NCBI GenBank assembly: GCA_030151745.1
Contig: JASLDA010000347.1
Span: 1 to 6,541 of the forward strand
Direction of reading: 5' to 3'
Source of the DNA: Chitinophagaceae bacterium
Lineage (GTDB): Bacteria > Bacteroidota > Bacteroidia > Chitinophagales > Chitinophagaceae
Length of the DNA stretch: 6,541 nt
The translations under genes were made by a program, and so were the position numbers. This document shows, in pieces, positions 1 through 5,583 of the stretch. Position 1 is the stretch's first letter, and each line of letters opens with the position of its first letter. Under the pieces are notes generated by a model that worked only from the letters and a program-made list of their open reading frames with translations, searched no databases and was not told the DNA's origin.

Positions 1-184
1 CCCCGATCCTGGTCTTCGACCGGAACCAGCGCTCCGGGTGCACGCAGAACTTCGTGATGCCGACGACTTCGTCCTCCAGGTCCAGATCCGACAGGAGCTC
101 CGTCTGCGAGGGCACCAGCGACACAATACGCCGTGGCTGGTCCGGCAACTGCAGCTCGCGGCCCAGCATGTCCCGAACCTGCAT
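1..184 (-). CDS. Helical-backbone metal receptor (BtuF-like substrate-binding protein), 5' part only
   Basis: Only the first 61 residues are in the window; the gene continues past the left edge. Translated from the ATG at 184, residues 19-32 read RIVSLVPSQTELLS, followed by LEDEVVGITKFCVHP at 36-50 and KTRIG at the edge. This is the typical opening of the periplasmic-binding-protein family PF01497 (cobalamin, heme or ferric-siderophore binding), in the short form common in Bacteroidota. No signal peptide or lipobox is visible: the protein begins directly with MQVRDMLGRE and the fold starts by residue 19. A cytoplasmic location is therefore likely unless a different start is used. The ATG overlaps the stop of the upstream membrane-protein gene by one base (TGATG), which points to translational coupling. 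The ligand cannot be told from the sequence; corrinoid is the usual database label for this subgroup. The family call is strong and the substrate is open. Confidence 0.85.
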   Translation of the reverse strand, partial: MQVRDMLGRELQLPDQPRRIVSLVPSQTELLSDLDLEDEVVGITKFCVHPERWFRSKTRIG

Positions 185-552
185 CAGCGGAAGCGTTTGT
201 AGTAGAAAAGCAGGAAAAAGCAGAGCAGGATACTGAAGGGGAATAGCGTGCTGCTCAACTCCCGGACCAGGCTGCCTGCAGGCCCGAAAAACTGCAGCAG
301 CAGCTCGGCAGAGGTCAGCCCGATATAAGCGAGCGCCGCCCAGCGGCTTTCGTAGAGGCAGATCAGCATCCAGATCAGCCCATAGATCAGCCAGTGCGCC
401 AGGCTGCCCAGCGCCGGCACGGAGCCCAGCTCGCCGAGCTGGGCATACTGTACAAGGCCGATCACCAGCATTACCATATGGAACAGGCCCACCAGTGGGA
501 AAAGCACCGGCAAGGCCTTCATCCGCGCTATAAATCCGTTCGATTCTGTCAT
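184..552 (-). CDS. Small four-helix integral membrane protein, unknown function
   Basis: The product is 122 residues and very hydrophobic. Likely membrane segments lie at about 12-36, 51-67, 70-90 and 102-118. The start is polar (MTESNGFIARMK) and the end is basic (YYKRFR), so both termini are probably cytoplasmic. I recognise no family motif, only isolated Trp, Glu and Arg residues between helices (LYESRW at 66-71). The ATG at 552 lies 45 bases downstream of the cystathionine beta-synthase stop. Its TGA overlaps the start of the metal-receptor gene, so all three are probably cotranscribed. No good Shine-Dalgarno sequence precedes the start; the nearest GGAG is about 19 bases upstream. A role next to the binding protein, for example in transport or membrane anchoring, is only a guess from position. 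The length and topology do not match a BtuC/FecCD permease, which is far larger. Confidence 0.75.
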   Translation of the reverse strand: MTESNGFIARMKALPVLFPLVGLFHMVMLVIGLVQYAQLGELGSVPALGSLAHWLIYGLIWMLICLYESRWAALAYIGLTSAELLLQFFGPAGSLVRELSSTLFPFSILLCFFLLFYYKRFR

Positions 553-597
553 CTGGTCAAATATCAGGTATCTCCGCGCGGTGTTTCGGGAAACCGC

Positions 598-1956
598 TTA
601 TCCGAGCGCATTCAGAACGTCGTACTTCGTCAGAATATGGAAATCGCCGCTTTCGTCCCTGGCAAGCACCGCGCCGTTGTCCTTATTGATATACTTCGCA
701 AGGCGATCGATGCGGGTGTCCATCTCGACCACGGGTAATGCTTTTTCGGCAACTTCCGCTATCTTCTTGTCCCGCAGACCGTCCTCTTCGAGCATGCGCT
801 TGAACAGGCCCTGCTGGGTGACGGAGCCGGCCAGCTCCCGGCCTTTCATCACCGGGATCTGCTCGATATCGTACTTTTTCATCAGCGCCAGCGCATCTGC
901 CACGGTCTGGTCCGGCTCCAGGGTCACGAGGCGGCGGCGGCCCAGGCCCCCGATAAGATCCTTTACCGTATTGACGTCGAGGAAACCGCGGTCCAGCATC
1001 CACTCGTCGTTATAGATCTTGCCTACATAGCGGCTGCCGTGATCATGGAAGATCACGACCACGAAATCCGTCGGCTTGAGCTTATCCTTCAGCTGGCGCA
1101 GTCCGGCGACTACGCTGCCGGCGCTGTAGCCCACGAAGATGCCCTCTTCCTTGGCGATGCGGCGGGCCATTACGGCCCCGTCCTTATCGGTCACCTTTTC
1201 AAACAGGTCGATCACCTCGCGCTTGTAGTTCTTCGGCAGGAAATCCTCGCCAAAGCCCTCGCTTATATACGGGTGAACCTCTTTCATATCCAGCTCGCCG
1301 GTATCGAACCATTTCTTCAGCAGCGAGCCATAGGTATCGATAGCCCAGGCCTGTATGTCGGGATTCTGTTCCTTCAGGTACTCCGCCGTGCCCACGATAG
1401 TTCCGCCCGTGCCGGCAGCGACAACGAGATGCGTCACCTTGCCGTCCGTCTGGTTCCAGATCTCGGGACCGGTTTGCTCATAATGCGCCAGGCGGTTGGC
1501 GAGGTTGTCATACTGATTTACGTACCAGCTGTTCGGAATTTCTTCCGCCAGCCGCTTGGAGACGCTGTAATAGCTGCGCGGATCTTCCGGCTCCACGTTC
1601 GTGGGGCAGACGATCACCTCGGCGCCCATGGCCTTGAGAATATCGACTTTCTCCTTGCTTTGCTTGTCCGTGGTCGTGAAGATGCACTTATAGCCCTTGA
1701 TGATCGCAGCGATGGCGAGGCCCATGCCGGTATTGCCGCTGGTACCTTCGATAATGGTGCCGCCAGGTTTGATCCGGCCTTCCTGCTCGGCCACTTCCAG
1801 CATTTTCAGGGCCATGCGGTCCTTGATGGAGTTGCCGGGATTGCCATACTCGATCTTGGCATAGACCGGGCAGGGCAGGTCCGCCACGACACGGTTCAGG
1901 CGCACGAGGGGGGTATCGCCGATAGTTCCGAGGATATTTTCGAAGACGCGATGCAT
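598..1956 (-). CDS. cbs: Cystathionine beta-synthase, heme-less, with C-terminal CBS-domain pair
   Basis: This is a 452-residue PLP enzyme of fold type II. It is expected to condense homocysteine with serine to give cystathionine and water in the cytoplasm, the first step of transsulfuration. The catalytic domain is about 1-325. K45 in GNPGNSIKDR is the Schiff-base lysine, TSGNTG (72-77) holds the substrate and cofactor loop, GTGGT (182-186) binds the PLP phosphate, and S278 of VGYSAGS faces the pyridine nitrogen. NQYDNLANRLAHYEQTGPEI (147-166) and DHGSRYVGK (305-313) separate it from plain cysteine synthase (CysK). Two CBS domains follow at about 337-395 and 400-452; in relatives this pair is a regulatory module, often sensing S-adenosylmethionine. 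There is no N-terminal heme-binding extension, so it resembles the yeast form in layout. An alternative reading is a cysteine-forming beta-synthase using O-acetylserine, which the sequence cannot exclude. The next genes downstream are the membrane protein and the metal receptor. Confidence 0.95.
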   Translation of the reverse strand: MHRVFENILGTIGDTPLVRLNRVVADLPCPVYAKIEYGNPGNSIKDRMALKMLEVAEQEGRIKPGGTIIEGTSGNTGMGLAIAAIIKGYKCIFTTTDKQSKEKVDILKAMGAEVIVCPTNVEPEDPRSYYSVSKRLAEEIPNSWYVNQYDNLANRLAHYEQTGPEIWNQTDGKVTHLVVAAGTGGTIVGTAEYLKEQNPDIQAWAIDTYGSLLKKWFDTGELDMKEVHPYISEGFGEDFLPKNYKREVIDLFEKVTDKDGAVMARRIAKEEGIFVGYSAGSVVAGLRQLKDKLKPTDFVVVIFHDHGSRYVGKIYNDEWMLDRGFLDVNTVKDLIGGLGRRRLVTLEPDQTVADALALMKKYDIEQIPVMKGRELAGSVTQQGLFKRMLEEDGLRDKKIAEVAEKALPVVEMDTRIDRLAKYINKDNGAVLARDESGDFHILTKYDVLNALG

Positions 1957-1969
1957 AGGGATTGTTCAG

Positions 1970-1986
1970 GGCCGGATTTGCCGGCC
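1970..1986 (-). promoter_or_regulatory. Perfect hairpin in the cystathionine beta-synthase leader
   Basis: GGCCGG (1970-1975) and CCGGCC (1981-1986) form a perfect 6-bp inverted repeat around a 5-base loop. It lies 13 bases upstream of the ATG at 1956. If transcription starts near 1990, the stem would sit in the mRNA leader just ahead of the start codon, where it could limit ribosome access. It could equally be an operator half-site pair or chance in GC-rich DNA. Confidence 0.25.
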
Positions 1987-1996
1987 AGCCGCGGCG

Positions 1997-2004
1997 CGAA
2001 GGTA
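1997..2004 (-). promoter_or_regulatory. Possible -7 promoter box for the cystathionine beta-synthase operon
   Basis: On the minus strand this reads TACCTTCG, one mismatch from the Bacteroidota -7 consensus TAnnTTTG. It ends about 40 bases before the ATG at 1956. No TTG-type -33 element is seen at the usual distance, so the support is weak. Confidence 0.3.
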
Positions 2005-2057
2005 CGGCAGCCTTGGAGACCGGCTCATACCCTCCCATCCCGGATGCTCTCATTCCT

Positions 2058-2366
2058 TCACAAACCGTAATAGTTCCCTGCATCGGTGCGCAGCACGAGG
2101 CTGTGATAAAGGCCGCAGGCCACGGCGATCCAGGCGGTGCCGGTATCGATCCGCACCTGGCTGTAGCGATTGCTCGTACTGCCGTCTCCAAGCTGCCCGT
2201 ATGTATTGTTGCCCGCGGCCCAGCGCGTGCCGTCGCGGATGGAAAACCGCTGCCCCGCTTCGCCGCTGCCGCCCATACGCTGGTAATAGTTACGGTAGAT
2301 CAGGGCCGACCGGCTTCGCGAGCGGCTTACCTGGGCCTGCAGCGACAGCAGGCCGGAAGCCGCCAC
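2058..2366 (-). pseudogene. RCC1-repeat protein remnant with signal peptide but no normal start
   Basis: Numbered from the GTG at 2366, the frame gives 102 residues. Residues 42-94 are one recognisable RCC1 (regulator of chromosome condensation) repeat, with WAAGNNTYGQLGDG at 49-62 and the ACGLYHSLVLRTD strand pair ending at 95. Family members are usually secreted beta-propellers with about seven such repeats; here there is one plus a degraded piece before it, and a TGA stops the frame just as the next repeat should begin. The open frame continues upstream to a stop at 2454-2456 and encodes GGKLLLLVCLLVAASGLLSL then QAQ, a clear signal peptide. That means the GTG at 2366 lies inside the hydrophobic core and is not a sensible start. 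No ATG, GTG or TTG precedes it in frame; only a CTG at 2418-2420 would give an intact leader. An ATG at 2423-2425 lies one base out of frame, as a small indel would leave. I read it as a decayed gene, though a short secreted protein with an unusual start is possible. Confidence 0.55.
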
Positions 2367-2463
2367 GAGAAGACAGACAAGTAACAGGAGCTTCCCGCCT
2401 AAGAAGCAGGTCCGGGACAGACATATAGAAAAACGCCCGAGGCAATCAACAAATCAGTACAGA

Positions 2464-2471
2464 CAAAATTA
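2464..2471 (-). promoter_or_regulatory. Promoter-like -7 box upstream of the RCC1 remnant
   Basis: The minus strand reads TAATTTTG, an exact match to the Bacteroidota -7 consensus TAnnTTTG, in a locally AT-rich patch (about 2440-2490) within GC-rich surroundings. The nearest upstream TTG is 27 bases away, longer than the usual 17-23. It would drive the RCC1 remnant and perhaps the genes beyond it. Confidence 0.4.
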
Positions 2472-2523
2472 AATGTTTCATAATAGGGAAGAACGCATCA
2501 ATCCCTGCCGGCGCGTGATGAAC

Positions 2524-2549
2524 GGCCGCCCCAGGGCCGGGGCGCGGCC
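2524..2549 (-). terminator. GC-rich hairpin downstream of the L,D-transpeptidase gene
   Basis: GGCCG (2524-2528) plus CCCC (2529-2532) pair with GGGG (2539-2542) plus CGGCC (2545-2549). The loop is 6 bases and there is a two-base CG bulge. It lies about 50 bases past the transpeptidase stop and ahead of the promoter-like box at 2464, so a transcription end here makes sense. No T-run follows on either strand, so it is not a classical intrinsic terminator and may only be a barrier or chance. Confidence 0.3.
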
Positions 2550-2599
2550 TGTGCAGCAAAGCATGTGCCGGAATTCCCTGACCCGCCGGATCGGGATCT

Positions 2600-4255
2600 T
2601 CAATTCCGGGTCCCGTTCAGCTCCTGCAGCTTCTGCATCAGCCTGGCATCGCGGTGGTAGATGTCGGGCAGCAGGCGCAGGCCGGTGCTGTCTTCCGCCG
2701 CGGTGATATAGACGATATGCACGGGGATCGGTTCTTCCAGCATGACCCAGCGCGACTTTCGCGTAGCGATGATGGAATCGATCGCACCGGGTGTGTATCT
2801 CAGCTTTCCTTCCAGGTTGCCCAGGATATAGGCCGCCAGGCCTTTGGGGTCCTGCAGCCGGATGCATCCGGAGCTGGCCGCACGGTAGCGCTTCCGGAAA
2901 TCTTCCCGGTGCGGGGTGTCGTGCAGGTAGATGTCCCAGCTATTGGGAAGATTGAACTTCACTTCGCCCAGGGCATTGCGCTCCCCGGGCGGTTGCCGGT
3001 AGATGAACTTCCTATAATTATCTCCGGTAACGACGGCGGCATCCACCGGCTTCCCTTTGCGGTCGAAAACGTGGAGTCCCTTGCGATGCAGATAGCCGGC
3101 TCCCCGGGTGCTGAGGCCCGGCAGAACATCTTTTTTCAGGATGGTCGGCGGCACCGACCAGGCCGGGGAAAATACGATATTGGTCATGCGCGCGCCGAGC
3201 ACGGGCGTCTGCCGCGACGGTCTTCCCACGACGACGCGCATGCGCAGCGCTTCCCGGCCTTCGTCGTTTAGCCCCAGTTCCATCAGGGGAATATCCACGC
3301 GCACATGCCGGTCTTCCAGCTGCTGCGGCAGCCAGCGCAGGCGTTCCATATTTGCCGCCAGCCTGAGCGCCAGTGTATCCGCAGGCTGCCGCAGGCTCCG
3401 CCATGTGACCGAATCCAGCTTATTGCTCGGCGGCAGGCCATATGCATACTGGTAGGCTTTCAGCAGGGAATCGCCGGGGATATTCTGCAATGCCCCGGGC
3501 AGGAGACGCCGGGCAAGCATCCGCGCCTGGCTGTCGGCTCCCAGCCGCAGGGACAGCCTGGCGTCGTTATAGGCCGTGTCCCCGGCAAGCTGCAGCAGCT
3601 CGCCGTATCGCCCGCGCAATAGGCCGTAAAGCGGGATCCGGCTGCGGAACCGGTCCAGGTCCGGAGCTTCGCCGCGGCTGAACCAGTCCTCCAATACACC
3701 GGCGGCGGCCCAGCTGCTGTCGTTCTCGTGAAACCAGAGGCTGTCTGCCCGGCGGGGGCGCAGCATACCGAAGTGCAGATCGGCCGCGGCTTCCAGCCAG
3801 GCCAGTGTAAGCGAGGTATCGAAGCGCAGCAGCTCGTCCGCCCCGCTTTCCGGGCGAAGCGCCGCAAGCTGGTTGCGCAGGGCCGCCGCGCCGTAACGAT
3901 GCACCGGTATCCCGTCGAAACGCAGGCTGTCGAAGCCGTCGATAGTCTGCCTGGCAGCGTCGGCGATACCAGCTTCGGTCAGCCAGAGAGGCTGATAATC
4001 GCAGCGCTGGTAGACCAGGCGCATTACCTGGCGCAGTTCCCGGGAACCCGAGCGCCGGAAGAGGCTGTCGGCCGTATCGACCGGCGGCAGGCAGGCCCGG
4101 AGACGCCCGGAGACGCCGGAGATATCGAAGGTCCCCTCCTGTTTCATTACAGGCACGGCGGTACGCCGGGGACCGGAACCTTCATTCCGGCAGGAGAAAA
4201 GCAGAATCAGGGCGCCGGCCAGGAGAAAAGGCAGGCACCCACGGTATGTAATCAT
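2600..4255 (-). CDS. Murein L,D-transpeptidase lipoprotein (YcbB/LdtD type)
   Basis: The product is 551 residues. By family it forms 3-3 (meso-DAP to meso-DAP) cross-links in peptidoglycan, or attaches proteins to it, outside the inner membrane. Residues 1-22 form a lipoprotein signal ending in the lipobox LFSC, so C22 would be lipidated. About 60-255 corresponds to the helical scaffold domain of YcbB-like enzymes. About 258-292 resembles a peptidoglycan-binding repeat (SLLKAYQYAYGLPP, then VTWRSL). The YkuD catalytic domain is about 311-480, with WSVPPTIL (366-373), RQPPGERNALG (420-430), YLHDTP (443-448, H445) and the nucleophile C464 in ASSGCIRL. The common motif is SHGC; here Ser462 stands in place of that His, while H445 and C464 are kept. 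A basic tail of about 70 residues follows. The gene starts 50 bases after the alkyltransferase-like gene and could be read from the same transcript. Length and domain order fit the family well. Confidence 0.93.
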   Translation of the reverse strand: MITYRGCLPFLLAGALILLFSCRNEGSGPRRTAVPVMKQEGTFDISGVSGRLRACLPPVDTADSLFRRSGSRELRQVMRLVYQRCDYQPLWLTEAGIADAARQTIDGFDSLRFDGIPVHRYGAAALRNQLAALRPESGADELLRFDTSLTLAWLEAAADLHFGMLRPRRADSLWFHENDSSWAAAGVLEDWFSRGEAPDLDRFRSRIPLYGLLRGRYGELLQLAGDTAYNDARLSLRLGADSQARMLARRLLPGALQNIPGDSLLKAYQYAYGLPPSNKLDSVTWRSLRQPADTLALRLAANMERLRWLPQQLEDRHVRVDIPLMELGLNDEGREALRMRVVVGRPSRQTPVLGARMTNIVFSPAWSVPPTILKKDVLPGLSTRGAGYLHRKGLHVFDRKGKPVDAAVVTGDNYRKFIYRQPPGERNALGEVKFNLPNSWDIYLHDTPHREDFRKRYRAASSGCIRLQDPKGLAAYILGNLEGKLRYTPGAIDSIIATRKSRWVMLEEPIPVHIVYITAAEDSTGLRLLPDIYHRDARLMQKLQELNGTRN

Positions 4256-4305
4256 AGGGGTCTATAGCGAAAACGCGTTCAAAGATCGCGCCCAAGGCCC
4301 GATCA

Positions 4306-4650
4306 TCAGAAGCCCAGCTCGACAGCCGGGTCCCAGAGCCGCTTCGCAAAATCCCGGACCTGGCTGTCTTCAACCGCTACTCCTTCGGCGCGCAGCAGAT
4401 CGGCCATTTCATCGCCGGGACCGAAATGCGCCTTGCCGCTGAGCAGTCCGTTGCGGTTCACGACCCGGTGCGCCGGCACTTTCGGCTTGAGCCCGTGGCA
4501 ATGGTTCATGGCATAGCCCACCATCCGCGCTCCGCTGCGCATACCGATGGCTGCGGCGATATGACCGTAGGTCGTCACACGGCCCTTGGGTACCTTGCGC
4601 ACGATGGCGTAGATCGCGTCGTACAAGTCCCGGTTCTCATTGGCTGGCAT
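4306..4650 (-). CDS. Alkyltransferase-like protein (MGMT family, catalytic Cys replaced by Ala)
   Basis: From the ATG at 4650 the product is 114 residues, the size of the DNA-binding domain of O6-alkylguanine-DNA alkyltransferase (PF01035) alone. Visible family features are VPKGRVTTYGHIAAAIG with the DNA-flipping Tyr (Y28), the recognition helix GARMVGYAMNHC with the Arg finger (R42), and PAHRVVNRNG where active transferases have PCHRV. The alkyl-accepting cysteine is therefore Ala (A60). By analogy with ATL proteins, it should bind O6-alkylguanine in DNA and flag it for nucleotide excision repair instead of removing the lesion. ATLs often have Trp or Ala here. A GTG at 4671 would add seven residues (MKKNVTK); I prefer the ATG because the extension is low complexity and overlaps the upstream gene further. 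It overlaps the DUF5522 stop by 14 bases. The product is cytoplasmic. The repair role is inferred from the family. Confidence 0.88.
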   Translation of the reverse strand: MPANENRDLYDAIYAIVRKVPKGRVTTYGHIAAAIGMRSGARMVGYAMNHCHGLKPKVPAHRVVNRNGLLSGKAHFGPGDEMADLLRAEGVAVEDSQVRDFAKRLWDPAVELGF

Positions 4651-4840
4651 CTTCGTTACGTTTTTTTTCACGGCCGTCGAGCAGCAGACTCCTCCGCGGC
4701 TCGGGAACGGATTCGTAGTCGTAGGGGCAATTCAGGCAGCCGTTGCCGCAGCAGAATCCCCGGCGTTCCAGGTATGCCGCGGTAAAGACCAGGCGTCCGT
4801 CCGGGAGGATATAATAATCCTCATGCTCTTTCAGCGACAT
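4637..4840 (-). CDS. DUF5522 small Cys-rich protein
   Basis: The product is 67 residues. Residues 9-40 match the DUF5522 pattern: YYILPDGRLVFT, an AAYLERRG helix, then FCCGNGCLNCPYDY with cysteines at 30, 31, 35 and 38. The cysteine spacing suggests a small metal site (Zn or Fe-S), but no function is known to me for the family. The tail (about 48-67) is charged and rich in Arg, Lys, Glu and Asp, and is probably disordered. The ATG at 4840 is chosen because it starts just before the conserved core; the frame upstream of it is a shadow of trmB. The gene overlaps the trmB stop by 20 bases and the alkyltransferase-like gene by about 14, so all three are probably translated from one mRNA by coupling. 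Homologues often sit beside or within RNA- or DNA-related genes, but I cannot verify that here. Confidence 0.85.
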   Translation of the reverse strand: MSLKEHEDYYILPDGRLVFTAAYLERRGFCCGNGCLNCPYDYESVPEPRRSLLLDGREKKRNEDASQ

Positions 4841-5528
4841 CGCCGGCTTCAGGCTTGGTTTTCTTCTCCGGAACGACGATCGGATGTTCCGGCAAAGTAA
4901 ACTCGATATAATATATGGTGCGGCCGTCGGCCAGGTGCAGCCCTTCGTAGTGCGTCCGTATAGCCAGCGGTCCCGTGGCCAGGCCCTTGCCGTAGATGTC
5001 GGCGATGTCTGCGACGACATGGCATCCCTGCTCGGCGATCACTTCCCGGGTGAAATTGTAAAGCTCGGGGGAATCGGTCTTGAGCTTGACGCTGCCGCCC
5101 GGCTTGAGCACCTGCTGGTAAAGCTTCAGGAAGCGCGGATGCGTCAGGCGGTTCTTGGCCTTGCCGTCCCGCAGGAAAGGATCGGGGAAGATGATCCAGA
5201 TATCGTTCACCTCCTGCGAGGCGAAGTACGAGGTAAGCTGCCCGATCTGGATGCGCAGGAACCCTACGTTGCTCAATCCTTCCTCCAGCGCCCGCTTCGC
5301 GCCGATATAGATCCGGTTGCCCTTTATATCGACACCGATGAAATTCCGGTCCGGGTTTTCGCGGCCGAGCGCAACACTGTATTCGCCCTTGCCGCAGGCC
5401 AGCTCCAGTGTAATAGGATTGTTGTTTTTAAAGAACTTGTGCCATGCCCCGGTCATCCCTTCCGGGTATTGCAGTACATTGGCAAAGCGTTCGATGGCAG
5501 CGAAGCGGATGAGTTTTTTCTGGCCCAT
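4821..5528 (-). CDS. trmB: tRNA (guanine-N7-)-methyltransferase, m7G46
   Basis: This 235-residue SAM-dependent enzyme makes m7G at position 46 in the variable loop of many tRNAs. The SAM-binding loop is LELACGKGEYS (41-51), with D67 at the end of the second strand (FIGVDIKGNR). IIFPDPF (112-118), followed by KNRLTHPRFL (125-134), is the family signature region. LKPGG (141-145) and the late T192-HYE195 motif, which contacts tRNA in relatives, are also present. The start is set at the ATG at 5528, giving MGQKKLIRFA, a typical opening for Bacteroidota homologues. The frame stays open to 5762, but that part overlaps the divergent secreted-protein gene and looks like its antisense. The C-terminal tail (PEKKTKPEAGDVAERA) extends slightly past the fold and overlaps DUF5522. 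It is the first gene of the minus-strand cluster. Confidence 0.96.
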   Translation of the reverse strand: MGQKKLIRFAAIERFANVLQYPEGMTGAWHKFFKNNNPITLELACGKGEYSVALGRENPDRNFIGVDIKGNRIYIGAKRALEEGLSNVGFLRIQIGQLTSYFASQEVNDIWIIFPDPFLRDGKAKNRLTHPRFLKLYQQVLKPGGSVKLKTDSPELYNFTREVIAEQGCHVVADIADIYGKGLATGPLAIRTHYEGLHLADGRTIYYIEFTLPEHPIVVPEKKTKPEAGDVAERA

Positions 5529-5542
5529 GACAATAGAGCCGG

Positions 5543-5550
5543 CAAAGATA
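5543..5550 (-). promoter_or_regulatory. Probable -7 promoter box for trmB
   Basis: The minus strand reads TATCTTTG, an exact match to TAnnTTTG, ending 14 bases before the trmB ATG. Transcription would start about 5-8 bases further on, giving a very short leader. No TTG is found at the -33 distance; that region is GC-rich and inside the 55-base divergent gap. Confidence 0.45.
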
Positions 5551-5583
5551 CCGCAGCCGGCCGCGCCACGCCGCATTCCGCCT

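Noticed and set aside
54..236. 60-codon plus-strand open frame at the left edge
   Set aside because: It is Ser- and Arg-rich and antisense to the metal receptor and membrane protein, both of which have clear features on the other strand.
1039..2070. 343-codon open frame on the plus strand
   Set aside because: It lies almost wholly antisense to cystathionine beta-synthase, shows no family motif, and is a frame kept open by GC-rich codon use in the real gene.
2473..2706. 77-codon plus-strand open frame spanning the gap after the transpeptidase
   Set aside because: There is no motif, half of it is antisense to the transpeptidase, and it runs through the hairpin at 2524-2549.
4256..4305. GATCTTTG as a separate promoter for the L,D-transpeptidase
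   Set aside because: It lacks the leading T of TAnnTTTG and has no -33 element at a proper distance; read-through from the trmB cluster is as likely.
4651..4671. GTG start for the alkyltransferase-like protein, adding seven residues
   Set aside because: The extra residues come from the A8 tract and would deepen the overlap with DUF5522; the ATG at 4650 gives the usual domain start. It remains possible.
4841..5020. N-terminal extension of the DUF5522 frame by 60 residues
   Set aside because: It is an off-frame of trmB with no DUF5522 similarity; the conserved core begins right after the ATG at 4840.
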